The notes: generated from the letters alone by a model not told the origin. Positions 7,990 to 16,496 are shown, numbered from the stretch's first letter. The stretch: 64,000 bases of DNA from Alphaproteobacteria bacterium (GCA_015062525.1 SUUM01000001.1:1-64000); one strand, 5' to 3'. Program-made: numbers and translations.

Positions 7990-8098
7990 AAATGCCCCGT
8001 TGGGACATTTTTATTTTATCTTGGTTGGGCTATCTGTGCAATTCGCGAACCGAGTTATTGGAAATTGGACAAGAGATTAGCAAAGTGATTGACATTTA
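7990..8098 (+). CDS. Possible 36-residue peptide in boundary repeat copy 2
   Basis: ATG at 7990 opens a short frame reading MPRWDIFILSWLGYLCNSR...IGQEISKVIDI and ending with TAA at 8096-8098; it may extend upstream to an in-frame ATG near 7943. The central peptide is conserved with the copy at 6947-7062 while several codons differ, which hints at coding constraint. A hydrophobic segment (IFILSWLGYL) suggests membrane contact. No ribosome site is obvious. It could instead be a remnant of a larger gene shared by both modules. Confidence 0.3.
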
Positions 8099-8283
8099 AA
8101 ATTTCAAGAAATATACACAGAAATAAAAAAATCTGGCAACTGCCAGCAACTTTTATTCTCTTTACACTATCATTATACACATTTACAAACGGTTGTCAAG
8201 TTGTTTATTTGTCAATCCGTGCTTGACAACACATTGTTTATACATTATTTTGTAAATACAGCGACAAACATAAAGGAAACTAA

Positions 8284-8709
8284 ATGAAAAAAATAATTCC
8301 GTTTTTTACCAAAATTTATTCTGTTGTCTTGTATATAGATGAAGACAACAAACCCAGTATTTCATATTCTGCGTACAATATTTTCAATAAAAATAGAAAT
8401 AAACAAAAATTTGCAGATATGCCAAAGTTACACTTCACTGACATAAATAGCGCGAACCTATGTTTGGCAACTACAATCTACCCAAACATCGAATGGGACG
8501 CCACTGTTGAAAATGTTACATTTGATTCGGACAAACAAGAAGAACAAGAATTCGCAGCAACAGGTGTATCTCGTGGTGGCTCCGGAAATCAGTTTTATTT
8601 CTCTGGCACAAAGAACCTAAAAAATCACTATTTTGATTTTTATATGGCACGAGAACAGTTGGTTAGACGTGAAATTTTAGCGAAACACAAGCAAGCAAAA
8701 ACAAAATAG
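8284..8709 (+). CDS. Hypothetical AT-rich protein (module 2)
   Basis: 141 residues with a good ribosome site (AAAGGAAACTAA before ATG). The sequence is soluble and basic at its C-terminus (ILAKHKQAKTK), with a Gly/Ser-rich turn (GVSRGGSGNQFYFSG) and no signal peptide. I do not recognise a family. It is AT-rich like the methyltransferase gene one module upstream, and its stop codon runs straight into a TTCGAA hairpin followed by a terminator and the tRNA-Gln gene on the other strand. Probably an acquired gene inserted next to the tRNA. Confidence 0.7.
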   Translation: MKKIIPFFTKIYSVVLYIDEDNKPSISYSAYNIFNKNRNKQKFADMPKLHFTDINSANLCLATTIYPNIEWDATVENVTFDSDKQEEQEFAATGVSRGGSGNQFYFSGTKNLKNHYFDFYMAREQLVRREILAKHKQAKTK

Positions 8710-8784
8710 TTCGAAAGCATACAAAATTTGGTTATTTCCAAATTCAAACTTTCGAACTCACTGGAATTATTACAAATCAAACAA

Positions 8785-8808
8785 AAACCCGCCTTTATCG
8801 GCGGGTTT
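8785..8808. terminator. Bidirectional terminator between module 2 and tRNA-Gln
   Basis: AAACCCGCC-TTTATC-GGCGGGTTT, flanked by A and T runs. It lies after the TTCGAA hairpin (8708-8758) of the plus-strand gene and directly after the minus-strand tRNA. Confidence 0.8.
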
Positions 8809-8816
8809 GTAAATCT

Positions 8817-8890
8817 TGGTTGGGGCAGCTGGATTCGAACCAACACTGACGGAGTCAGAGTCCGGAGTTCTACCATTAAACTATGCCCCA
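8817..8890 (-). tRNA. tRNA-Gln (anticodon CTG)
   Basis: On the minus strand the acceptor TGGGGCA pairs perfectly with TGCCCCA, followed by discriminator A and an encoded CCA. The D-arm region is GTTTAATGGTAGAAC. The anticodon loop CTCTGAC places CTG at 34-36, with one mismatch at the base of the anticodon stem. The T-arm is GTTGG-TTCGAAT-CCAGC. The ORF on the opposite strand (8728-8910) is the usual antisense artefact. Confidence 0.9.
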
Positions 8891-9011
8891 ATGCGACGCG
8901 CATTATATAATGATAAAAAATAAAAATCAATCAAAATATTTTTATGAAATCACCCCTATTGCCCTGTGCCCTGTCAAATATCAATAATAATGACAAAAAA
9001 GGGGGGCGCAC

Positions 9012-10091
9012 ATGAAATATTTTTTGTTTTTTTCAACAATTGCCACATGTCTTGCATTAACAAATAATGCCAACGCCTGCACGGGAATTACATTACAATC
9101 TCGCGATGGCGCAACAATCGTCGCACGAACAATGGATTGGTCCCGCGTGGAAAATACAAATTTATACACAATCGTACCACGTGGCCATAACCAACAATCA
9201 CTTTTACCAGATGGGACAATGAATGGTTTATCATTTACTGCGTTGTATGGATACGCAGGTTTGGCGGTTGAACAGCCCGAATTTATCATCGACGGCACGA
9301 ACGAGGCAGGTTTATCCGCCGCCCTGTTCTATTTTCCAAATTACGGCAAATACCAAGAATACAACGAAGCAAACAAAGATATTTCACTGGCTGATTTCCA
9401 GGTTGTTTCATGGATTCTGTCGCGATTTTCCACCATTGACCAGGTCAAGGCCGCCATTAACGACATTCGCATAATAAATGTTGACCCAACAGCATCCACG
9501 GTTCATTGGCGTATAACCGAACCATCCGGCCGCCAGGTTGTATTGGAAATAGTGGACGGCAAACCAAACTTTTATGAAAATGAAGTGGGGGTTTTGACCA
9601 ACGCACCTGGATTCCCATGGCAAATGACAAATCTGAACAATTATGTAAATCTGCATCCCGGTGGCGCGGGACCAACAAAATTCGGTCCAATTGAATTGCG
9701 TTCTTTTGGGTCGGGTTCTGGATTTCTGGGCCTGCCGGGGGACTTTACCCCACCATCGCGATTTGTTCGTGCCGCATTTCTGAAAACATATTCATTGGAA
9801 CAGCCAACCGCCATGGATACAATCCAACAATCATTCCATATCTTAAATAATTTTGACGTGCCATTGGGGGTTCAATTTGCGGTCGGCACCGCACCGAACA
9901 ATATGCCATCTGCGACCCAATGGACGGTTGCGACGGACCTGCAAAACATGGTGATTTACTATCATACCATGTACAATCGCACGATTCGCAGCATTGACAT
10001 GAAAAGCATTGATTTCACATCAGTTCCATTCCAGTATCATGCATTGGACGAAGCCAAGCGACAAACAATCATTCCAGTCAAAATTGATTAA
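9012..10091 (+). CDS. Secreted choloylglycine hydrolase-family (Ntn) amidase
   Basis: 359 residues. A Sec signal peptide ends ...NNANA and cleavage exposes Cys as the mature N-terminus (CTGITL), the nucleophile of this family. Counting from bile salt hydrolase numbering the other active-site residues are present: Arg and Asp in VARTMDW, Asn in DGTNEAGL, Asn in VLTNAPGF and Arg in SRFVRAAFL. Members cleave the amide of conjugated bile salts or penicillin V, and some degrade acyl-homoserine lactones; the sequence does not by itself settle the substrate. The export signal means it acts in the periplasm or outside. Ribosome site AAGGGGGG precedes the ATG. It is a single-gene unit with a terminator behind it. 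Confidence 0.92.
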   Translation: MKYFLFFSTIATCLALTNNANACTGITLQSRDGATIVARTMDWSRVENTNLYTIVPRGHNQQSLLPDGTMNGLSFTALYGYAGLAVEQPEFIIDGTNEAGLSAALFYFPNYGKYQEYNEANKDISLADFQVVSWILSRFSTIDQVKAAINDIRIINVDPTASTVHWRITEPSGRQVVLEIVDGKPNFYENEVGVLTNAPGFPWQMTNLNNYVNLHPGGAGPTKFGPIELRSFGSGSGFLGLPGDFTPPSRFVRAAFLKTYSLEQPTAMDTIQQSFHILNNFDVPLGVQFAVGTAPNNMPSATQWTVATDLQNMVIYYHTMYNRTIRSIDMKSIDFTSVPFQYHALDEAKRQTIIPVKID

Positions 10092-10096
10092 AACAC

Positions 10097-10118
10097 AATC
10101 ACCCCACCTGGGGTGATT
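10097..10118 (+). terminator. Terminator after the choloylglycine hydrolase-family gene
   Basis: AATCACCCC-ACCT-GGGGTGATT hairpin six bases past the stop codon, followed by an A/T-rich tract. Confidence 0.75.
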
Positions 10119-10145
10119 AAATTATTGCAATTTCTAAAAAAACAC

Positions 10146-10343
10146 TTATAATGTACACGATTTTGCGGGTGGGCGCATTATCAATCCGATTAACCCCACA
10201 AGACCTTCATTTTGCGCGATGCGCAAAATGTAGTGTTCAGAGTTCAGAGTTCAGAGTTCAGATAATGTCGCGCGGAACGCGCACAATAACTGCACACTGC
10301 ACACTGCACACTGCACACTCAAAAAATGCGTTGCATTTTTTGA
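10146..10343 (+). promoter_or_regulatory. rpsA leader with short tandem repeats
   Basis: A TATAAT-type -10 at about 10147-10152 precedes a leader of nearly 190 bases. The leader holds a TTTTGCG/CGCAAAA hairpin (about 10209-10228), tandem 'agttcag' repeats (about 10238-10261) and tandem 'tgcacac' repeats (about 10291-10319). No Shine-Dalgarno sequence precedes the rpsA ATG. The leader is long enough for translational autoregulation of S1, but that is inference. Confidence 0.4.
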
Positions 10344-12059
10344 ATGGCAAACTTTGATGAATATTTTCTTATGAAAGATTTATCCAAAGATTTATTTAAT
10401 CCATTATCTGGCGAAGATTTTGTCCAGATGTTTGACGCGAACTATGGCACTCAGGAAACTTTACAGGGCTATGCAACCAAGGGTACAGTAAAAGATATCC
10501 GTGGTGATTTTGCAATGGTTGACGTTGGCCTGAAATCCGAAGGTCGCGTTCCATTAAAAGAATTCGGTGCATCTGTTCCATCCGTTGGCGATATTATCGA
10601 CGTTTTTGTTGAACGTTATGAATCCCGCGAAGGTACAGCTATTCTGTCATATACCAAGGCCCGCGCTGAAAAGGCATGGAAAGACCTGGAAAAGACAGTT
10701 GCCGAAGGTATTGATCCAGAAGGTACAATTATCGACGTTGTACGTGGTGGTTTCACAGTTGACATCAATGGCGTGTTTGCATTTATGCCATCATCCCAGG
10801 TTGACCACAAACCAATCCGCGATGCCAAGTCTTTGATTGGGTTAAAGGACAAATTCCGCGTATTGAAAATGGACGCTTTGCGTACAAACGCAATCGTATC
10901 ACGTCGCGCGATTCAGTCTGACACAATCGCAGCAGCGCAAAAAGAAGCGATGAAGAACATCTCGCTGGGCGCAGTACTGGAAGGTACCGTTAAAAACATC
11001 ACAGATTACGGTGTATTCGTTGATTTGGGTGGCATCGACGGTCTGTTGCACGTAACAGATTTGTCTTGGAAGCGCGTAAATCACCCACGCGAATTGGTTC
11101 ACGTTGGTGAAAAGATTCAGGTCAAAGTTATCCAGTTCGACCCAGAATCTCATCGTATTTCCTTGGGTATGAAACAGCTGGAAGAAGACCCATGGGAAAC
11201 AGCATCCCGCGCATTCAATGTTGGCGACACAGTATCGGGCAAGGTATCATCCCTGACTGATTACGGCGCATTCATTGACCTGGGCAACAATATCGAAGGT
11301 CTGGTTCACATGTCTGAACTGTCTTGGACAAACAAGAACATCCACCCAAGCAAAGTTTTGCAGAATGGTGCCGATGTTAATGTTGTTGTCTTGGGCATTG
11401 ACCAGGATAAACGTCGCATTTCATTGGGCTATAAACAACTGCAACCAAACCCATGGAAACAGTTTGCAGAAACCCACAATGTTGGCGATGTAATCACAGG
11501 CCCAATCAAAAACACAACTGAATTCGGTCTGTTCGTTGCCTTGACACCGGAATTGGACGGTATGGTTCATATTTCTGACCTGTCATGGAACAAACTGGAC
11601 GAAGAAGAACTGAAGAAATTCGTTCGTGGCCAGGAAGTAACCGCGAAAATCTTGGACATCAATCCAGAAAAAGAACGTGTTACACTGGGCATCAAACAGT
11701 TGACAGAAAGCGCAGAAAACAACTCGGCCTCTTTGAAAAAGGGCGCAGTTGTTTGCGGTACAGTTTCCGAAGTCACACCAGACGAACTGGTTTTGACATT
11801 GGCGGGCGATGTACGCGGTACAATCCGTCGCACAGACCTGTCCCGTGAAAAATCAGAACAGGATACATCAAAATACAATGTTGGCGACAGCGTCGAAGCA
11901 TCTGTTGTTTCCGTTGAAGACAACACAGTTAAATTGTCTATCCGTGCCCTGCAGGTGACATTGGAAAAGCAGGCAGTCAAAGAATTCGCAAACGAAGCCG
12001 ATTCCGGTTCCGTCCTGGGCGATATCTTGGGCGCTGCTATTGAAAACAGCAAAAAATAA
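10344..12059 (+). CDS. rpsA: 30S ribosomal protein S1
   Basis: 571 residues with six S1/OB repeats, starting near residues 41, 120, 208, 294, 381 and 465. Repeats 3 and 4 are the most typical (GTVKNITDYGVFVDLGGIDG and GKVSSLTDYGAFIDLG). S1 binds mRNA leaders and helps the 30S subunit load structured or weak-SD messages. The start at 10344 lacks a Shine-Dalgarno sequence, as is usual for rpsA; the in-frame ATG at 10371 is an alternative. A terminator follows and the next gene (adk) has its own promoter within it. Confidence 0.96.
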   Translation: MANFDEYFLMKDLSKDLFNPLSGEDFVQMFDANYGTQETLQGYATKGTVKDIRGDFAMVDVGLKSEGRVPLKEFGASVPSVGDIIDVFVERYESREGTAILSYTKARAEKAWKDLEKTVAEGIDPEGTIIDVVRGGFTVDINGVFAFMPSSQVDHKPIRDAKSLIGLKDKFRVLKMDALRTNAIVSRRAIQSDTIAAAQKEAMKNISLGAVLEGTVKNITDYGVFVDLGGIDGLLHVTDLSWKRVNHPRELVHVGEKIQVKVIQFDPESHRISLGMKQLEEDPWETASRAFNVGDTVSGKVSSLTDYGAFIDLGNNIEGLVHMSELSWTNKNIHPSKVLQNGADVNVVVLGIDQDKRRISLGYKQLQPNPWKQFAETHNVGDVITGPIKNTTEFGLFVALTPELDGMVHISDLSWNKLDEEELKKFVRGQEVTAKILDINPEKERVTLGIKQLTESAENNSASLKKGAVVCGTVSEVTPDELVLTLAGDVRGTIRRTDLSREKSEQDTSKYNVGDSVEASVVSVEDNTVKLSIRALQVTLEKQAVKEFANEADSGSVLGDILGAAIENSKK

Positions 12060-12081
12060 TTTACAAATTTGTAAATTACTT

Positions 12082-12110
12082 CACCGTCTGCTTTGCGGGC
12101 GGTGTTTTTT
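12082..12110 (+). terminator. rpsA terminator
   Basis: CACCGTCTG-CTTTG-CGGGCGGTG followed by TTTTTTA; it overlaps the adk promoter. Confidence 0.8.
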
Positions 12111-12120
12111 ATGATAAAAT
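12093..12120 (+). promoter_or_regulatory. adk promoter, predicted leaderless start
   Basis: TTGCGG (12093-12098), 16-base spacer, TAAAAT (12115-12120), then six bases to the ATG at 12127. The 'tatgataaaat' -10 context is nearly identical to that of the VirB11-like gene. No ribosome site exists between the -10 and the ATG. Confidence 0.5.
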
Positions 12121-12126
12121 CAAATT

Positions 12127-12705
12127 ATGCAAAACAAAAAACAAATTATCGTTATGATGGGTGGCCCCGGCGTTGGCAAGGGGACATTTTCACGCATGCT
12201 AATGGCGCACCACCCATACAAACATATCGAGGCCGGCGCAATCCTGCGTGCTGAACCGGCCGATTCCGAAATTGGCAAATTAATATCGGCTGGCAACCTG
12301 GTACCCGACGAATTGGTCTGTGATTTAATAGCGCCATTATTAACGGATAAAAAAGACATTATACTAGACGGCTTTCCCCGCACAATTGGCCAGGCAAAAT
12401 GGCTGGTCCAAAACTATGCCGACAAATTTGATATTCACATCCTGTATTTGGCAACAGATAACGCGACATTAATTACGCGCATCCAAAAACGCGTCCACGA
12501 TGGCACAAAACGCGCCGATGATGCCACAATGGACATAATCCGGCACCGTCTGGAAAATTTCAAGCGCATCACCCTGCCCGCGGTTGAATGGTTGCGCAAC
12601 GCCCCCGGCATAAAATTCAGTGAAATTGATGCCGCCGGCGACGTCCACGACAACTTTGCAGATATTAAATCAGCCCTGTCTGATTCCATAGCCTCAATAC
12701 CATAA
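12127..12705 (+). CDS. adk: Adenylate kinase
   Basis: 192 residues. P-loop GGPGVGKGTF (about residues 12-21), AMP-binding region (EAGAILRAEP), the strongly conserved LDGFPRT motif (about residues 77-83) and a lid region of the short form without a zinc insertion. It interconverts ATP+AMP and 2 ADP in the cytoplasm. In many alphaproteobacteria adk sits between secY and rpsM; here it stands alone behind rpsA with its own promoter, about 50 kb from secY-rpsM. Its 3' end overlaps by about 40 bases a small ORF on the other strand. Confidence 0.93.
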   Translation: MQNKKQIIVMMGGPGVGKGTFSRMLMAHHPYKHIEAGAILRAEPADSEIGKLISAGNLVPDELVCDLIAPLLTDKKDIILDGFPRTIGQAKWLVQNYADKFDIHILYLATDNATLITRIQKRVHDGTKRADDATMDIIRHRLENFKRITLPAVEWLRNAPGIKFSEIDAAGDVHDNFADIKSALSDSIASIP

Positions 12706-12814
12706 ACAAAACAAATATACACCAGACTACCGCCAGCGGTATCCCAACATATACCAACAGCTTAAGTAACCAAGCCCCTGTTTTCAATACATCTTTCACA
12801 TGTTCATCTTGCAT
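12665..12814 (-). CDS. Possible 49-residue single-span membrane protein
   Basis: Too short for the ORF track. ATG at 12814 opens a 49-codon frame with a charged N-terminus (MQDEHVKDVLK), one long hydrophobic span (LLVYVGIPLAVVWCIFVLFMV) and a short polar tail, ending at TAA 12665-12667 inside the 3' end of adk. The layout resembles small inner-membrane proteins. The ribosome site is weak (GGA about 15 bases upstream), so expression is uncertain. Confidence 0.35.
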   Translation of the reverse strand: MQDEHVKDVLKTGAWLLKLLVYVGIPLAVVWCIFVLFMVLRLWNQTGLI

Positions 12815-12835
12815 GATGTTTTTAATTTTTCCATC

Positions 12836-12998
12836 CACTAATGACCGATGACTGATGACTGATGACCGATGACTAATGACTAATGACTAATGACTGATAC
12901 CTGATGCCCCGGATAAACTTTTATTTATCGCAGTAAAGATACATTAATTGCTCTTTGCTCATTGCTCTTTGCTCATTGCTCTTTGCTCTTTGCTCTTT
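12836..12998. repeat. Short tandem repeats between adk and the cysteine-rich gene
   Basis: Degenerate 7-base 'tgatgac/taatgac' repeats (about 12838-12897) are followed by a solo mobile-element end ('ggataaacttttatttatcg') and by tandem 'ttgctcattgctcttt' repeats (about 12948-12998). The last motif also recurs inside the signal-peptide codons of the genes at 46898 and 47803. Confidence 0.6.
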
Positions 12999-13002
12999 AA
13001 TA

Positions 13003-13029
13003 AAAATCCCCGCATCGCGGGGATTTTTT
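13003..13029 (-). terminator. Terminator of cysteine-rich gene at 13047
   Basis: AAAATCCCCGC-AT-GCGGGGATTTT with A and T runs on both sides, so usable from either direction. Confidence 0.8.
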
Positions 13030-13046
13030 AATGTTGTTCCAGTTGC

Positions 13047-15266
13047 TCATTCACATAGACCCGTACTACTATTTACTGTACGCGGCGCAGGACATTCACA
13101 CTGCCCCGTATTACTATTCAGTGTAAACGAAGAGGCACACGTACAAACACCCACACCACTTGCATCAATACTATATGAACCACCCGTACTTGTACAAGCT
13201 GACTGCAAAGCTAATTTCTTAGCATCATCAGAATCCAACATGGTCGAAACCCAGGTTTTCATCTGCGTTGGATCTGGATCCTGGGTCGAATCACCATTCA
13301 CTGACATACATGTTCGAATCTGTGCACGACATGCATTAATCGCAATATTATTGCTTTTTTCATAATTATTAGATGCCAAACATGACGACACATCAGAAAT
13401 ACAATTCTCTGCATAATCTGATATTACCTTATCTTGTGCAACTTTAATCTTAGTCAAAGTGCGTTGCAAATATTCCTTGACAACATTATTATCTGGATCA
13501 TATTTTCTGTTGGATGCATTTGACCCAGTATATGTATAATCCTGACATTTATTCAAGACCGACATACACATACCAAAGTTCCTTCCATCCTCGTTATAAC
13601 CAATCTTATACAACAAGAACTTAGAGATAATATCAGAATTAGTTTTCTGTGGTTCATTGCCTACTGTTGAATTGATATAATCCGTCAACGTACCCATGTT
13701 TGCACCTGATGTGGCATTCCATGCATATTTATCAGTATCATAATACCATGTACCATACAATGTATTAGACGCATAATTAGCACTAGGAGAAGGTACATTA
13801 CTGCCAGAAACAACATAACCAGGTGTCGATCCAACAACAATTTCACCGTCCACAATATATTTTCCTGTCGGATCCAAACAATATTCATAGTCCGCACCAC
13901 ACACATAATCATCTTGCATACAAGAATCCAATGCATTTACGCAGCCACGCAAATCATAAGAGTTCTTTTCCTGAGCAACCAGCAAGCGTGCACGTTGCAG
14001 AACACTTTTTGCATTACGAACCGTTTGTGCCATTTCTTCGTTTGCGTCGGTCAGGCTACGTTCATATGCGATACATTGTTTATCAATTTCCAAATCATAT
14101 GAATTTGTAACAACAGAAATATCAACCCCCTGGGCTGCACAATTATTCAAAACCGATGCCTTGCAACGAGATACCGCCGTTTTGTAAAGCGTTTCACCAC
14201 GTTGATTGCTGATGGACGACGTGTCCGCCGTTGACGTACCAAACAATGACGATAAATCAAAGCCAGTACTATTAATACTAAAATCCAACAATCCAGACAA
14301 ATCAAACCCCACCCCTGAATCAGACACTGTTGACGCAGAAGCAGACTTTACATCAACAATCAAATTTTTGATTCGATCCAAATCATTCTTTAACTGGGTA
14401 TTATCCTGGGTTGATTGCATTTGCATTTCAGCTTCTGTCTGGGTGAACAATGTTTCAATTTCATCCGACGACAGGCCAATATATTGAATCTGTTGCGCAA
14501 CATCTTGCAACGCTTCGGTCGCAGCCTTTAATGCCTCTTCCGTCTTGGCATAATTCTTTATGTTTTTTGAACAAGAACAACGTCCCTGATTATCGTCCAG
14601 AACATTACAAAAATTATCCATACAAGATGTGTATTGTGCCTTGCAAAAATCGGTAATTTGCGCCAGCTCATCCATAGACACAGCCGTCGTTGCAGCAGGT
14701 TCAGTTGTCGTGGTTGTTGACATCGACGAAACCGTTGGAATACGCGCACGAACCGCACTGGTGCGTGAACTGACGCGACCAGTATATAATGGTTTATTTA
14801 CCGTATCCGTTTGAACAATTGATGCACGCGCGGTCGTTGTTGGTGCGCTTGTTTGCATCGCACGACGTGTTGTTGCGATTTGTTGCGCACCATTTGCCGC
14901 GCCACGCGCAGAACGCGTTGATACGCGGGATGGCGCCGTACGCAACGCCGTATTTGTTGCCGTACGTGCAGACACCGCATTTGATGTTGTACGCGATGCC
15001 GCCACCGCGCGACCCGACGCAGAACGCGTCGATGCGTTCACAGCCGACGGAACCGCCCGCGACGCATTACGATTTAACGCCCTAGGATTTACCGATACCG
15101 CACCCGTCGCCGGCACTATAACGGACGAAACCTTTTCTTCTGCCACATCTTCGACTGGTATTTCCTCGTCGGCATATTCGATTACTTCGTCATAGTAGAC
15201 AGGCGCAACCTCGGCAAATGCGGGCAACACCAGCAATCCACTAAGCACGACAATCAATCTTTTCAT
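13047..15266 (-). CDS. Cysteine-rich secreted protein, CMD-x-FC family (subgroup with 27539)
   Basis: 739 residues. Signal peptide (MKRLIVVLSGLLVLPAFA), then a low-complexity basic tail of about 150 residues made mainly of Ala, Arg, Ser and Thr, then the family hallmark FCKAQYTSCMDNFCNVLDDN followed by GRCSCSK (about residues 205-235). Further cysteine blocks follow: DLRGCVNALDSCMQDDYVCGADYEYCLD, MCMSVLNKCQ, and two C-terminal short C-x-C modules resembling EGF-like loops (VCTCASS..., QCECPAPR). Long helical stretches lie between. The paired cysteines imply disulfides in the periplasm or on the surface. Function unknown. A TTGTAA-17-TAAAAT promoter and a GGAAGGGA ribosome site lie upstream; the gene stands alone. 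Confidence 0.85.
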   Translation of the reverse strand: MKRLIVVLSGLLVLPAFAEVAPVYYDEVIEYADEEIPVEDVAEEKVSSVIVPATGAVSVNPRALNRNASRAVPSAVNASTRSASGRAVAASRTTSNAVSARTATNTALRTAPSRVSTRSARGAANGAQQIATTRRAMQTSAPTTTARASIVQTDTVNKPLYTGRVSSRTSAVRARIPTVSSMSTTTTTEPAATTAVSMDELAQITDFCKAQYTSCMDNFCNVLDDNQGRCSCSKNIKNYAKTEEALKAATEALQDVAQQIQYIGLSSDEIETLFTQTEAEMQMQSTQDNTQLKNDLDRIKNLIVDVKSASASTVSDSGVGFDLSGLLDFSINSTGFDLSSLFGTSTADTSSISNQRGETLYKTAVSRCKASVLNNCAAQGVDISVVTNSYDLEIDKQCIAYERSLTDANEEMAQTVRNAKSVLQRARLLVAQEKNSYDLRGCVNALDSCMQDDYVCGADYEYCLDPTGKYIVDGEIVVGSTPGYVVSGSNVPSPSANYASNTLYGTWYYDTDKYAWNATSGANMGTLTDYINSTVGNEPQKTNSDIISKFLLYKIGYNEDGRNFGMCMSVLNKCQDYTYTGSNASNRKYDPDNNVVKEYLQRTLTKIKVAQDKVISDYAENCISDVSSCLASNNYEKSNNIAINACRAQIRTCMSVNGDSTQDPDPTQMKTWVSTMLDSDDAKKLALQSACTSTGGSYSIDASGVGVCTCASSFTLNSNTGQCECPAPRTVNSSTGLCE

Positions 15267-15354
15267 GGTAAATCCCTTCCTTCTACTATGTCTGATTTTA
15301 TCATATTGACAGATTTATTACAAATGAAAAATCACACATTTTTCAGGTCTTTTT

Positions 15355-16377
15355 TTATTTTATTCCTGACACACGTTTCTGCCAACGCCATGCAGACGCC
15401 AACGTTTCATTTAACGGTACCGTCGCACGCCACCCCAGGACACTCGCTGCCAAATCCGCATTCGCCCAAATTGATGGCACATCACCCGCACGACGTGGCG
15501 CGATTTTATACGGAATGTCCACACCAGTTGCATCACGAAACGCATTTACCAATTCCATAACAGATGCTCCCCGCCCAGTTCCCAGATTGAACGTACCGAC
15601 CCCAGTTGCACCAGATAACATATGCCGCAACGCCGCAACATGGGCGCGCGCCAAATCATTAATATCAATATAATCACGTACACAGAAACCATCTGGTGTA
15701 TCATAATCATCGCCAAAGATATTCAAACATTCGCGAATACCCGCCGCGGTTTGGGTAATGTACGGCATTAAATTATTCGGAACACCGTTTGGCAATTCAC
15801 CGATTTCAGCGGACGGATGCGCACCAATTGGATTAAAATACCGCAACAGCGTTGCGCGCATTTGCGGAAATGCACGAACAGTGTCGCGAATTATATTTTC
15901 GCCCATGACCTTGGTCTGACCATATGGGGATGTGGCGGGCTGCAGGGGTGTTTCTTCAGTCACCGGCAGGTTATCTGGCACACCATAAACCGTCGCAGAT
16001 GAAGAAAATACAATATTCGGCACATCAAATTCACGCATTAAATCCAGTACATTTATCAGCCCACCCAGATTATTGCGATAATACAATAATGGCTTTTCAA
16101 CAGATTCACCCACCGCCTTTAATGCAGCAAAATGAATTACACCCACCGCATCGCGGTGTGCTGCGAACGCGCTACGCAATGCATCAATATTCGTGCAGTC
16201 AACATGCACAAATTCGGGACGCGTACCAGTTATGCGCGCAACCCCGTCCAAGGAACCAACATTTGAATTTGACAGGTTGTCAAAAACAACAACATCAAAA
16301 CCAGATTCAATCAACGCAACACACGTATGCGAACCAATATAACCGGCACCACCGGTAACTATTATTTTTTTGGACAT
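15355..16377 (-). CDS. galE: UDP-glucose 4-epimerase
   Basis: About 340 residues from the Met of MSKKIIVTGG, chosen because AAGGAG lies just upstream. It has the NAD-binding GGAGYIGSH motif at the N-terminus, the catalytic Ser/Tyr/Lys arrangement of short-chain dehydrogenases (SSSATVYG and SPYGQTK) and the conserved RYFNPIGAHPS segment. GalE interconverts UDP-glucose and UDP-galactose for sugar nucleotide supply to lipopolysaccharide or capsule. The gene has its own promoter (TTGTCT-16-TATAAT at 16397-16424) and its 3' end lies about 90 bases from the start of the next minus-strand gene. Confidence 0.96.
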   Translation of the reverse strand: MSKKIIVTGGAGYIGSHTCVALIESGFDVVVFDNLSNSNVGSLDGVARITGTRPEFVHVDCTNIDALRSAFAAHRDAVGVIHFAALKAVGESVEKPLLYYRNNLGGLINVLDLMREFDVPNIVFSSSATVYGVPDNLPVTEETPLQPATSPYGQTKVMGENIIRDTVRAFPQMRATLLRYFNPIGAHPSAEIGELPNGVPNNLMPYITQTAAGIRECLNIFGDDYDTPDGFCVRDYIDINDLARAHVAALRHMLSGATGVGTFNLGTGRGASVMELVNAFRDATGVDIPYKIAPRRAGDVPSIWANADLAASVLGWRATVPLNETLASAWRWQKRVSGIK

Positions 16378-16396
16378 AAAAAACTCCTTTGTACCC

Positions 16397-16496
16397 ATTA
16401 TAACCTATGCACTACATAAGACAAAGGTAAAAATTCACAATTCATTAAAAAACATAATGAATTTATTTTATGGGTATGTTATGCTTACTTTATAAT
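16397..16496. promoter_or_regulatory. Divergent promoters of galE and the PLD-family gene
   Basis: Minus strand: TTGTCT (16419-16424), 16 bases, TATAAT (16397-16402). Plus strand: weak TTATGG (16468-16473), 17 bases, TATAAT (16491-16496). Between them is a TTCATTA/TAATGAA hairpin near 16441-16460. Confidence 0.55.

Noticed and set aside
6976-8030. Integron attC sites, because GTTGGGC fits the GTTRRRY core
   Set aside because: No matching RYYYAAC partner lies at the right distance and no integrase is present; similarity to the tRNA 3' end explains the motif better.
8640-8930. ORFs on both strands over 8728-8910
   Set aside because: They cover the tRNA-Gln gene; the WIRTNTDGVRVRSS-like peptide is a known antisense-tRNA artefact.
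10238-10319. CRISPR or phase-variation tract before rpsA
   Set aside because: Only a few 7-base units in the leader of an essential gene, not in a reading frame; treated as simple repeats.
12838-12998. CRISPR-like tandem repeats
   Set aside because: Units are only 7-16 bases with no unique spacers and no cas genes nearby.
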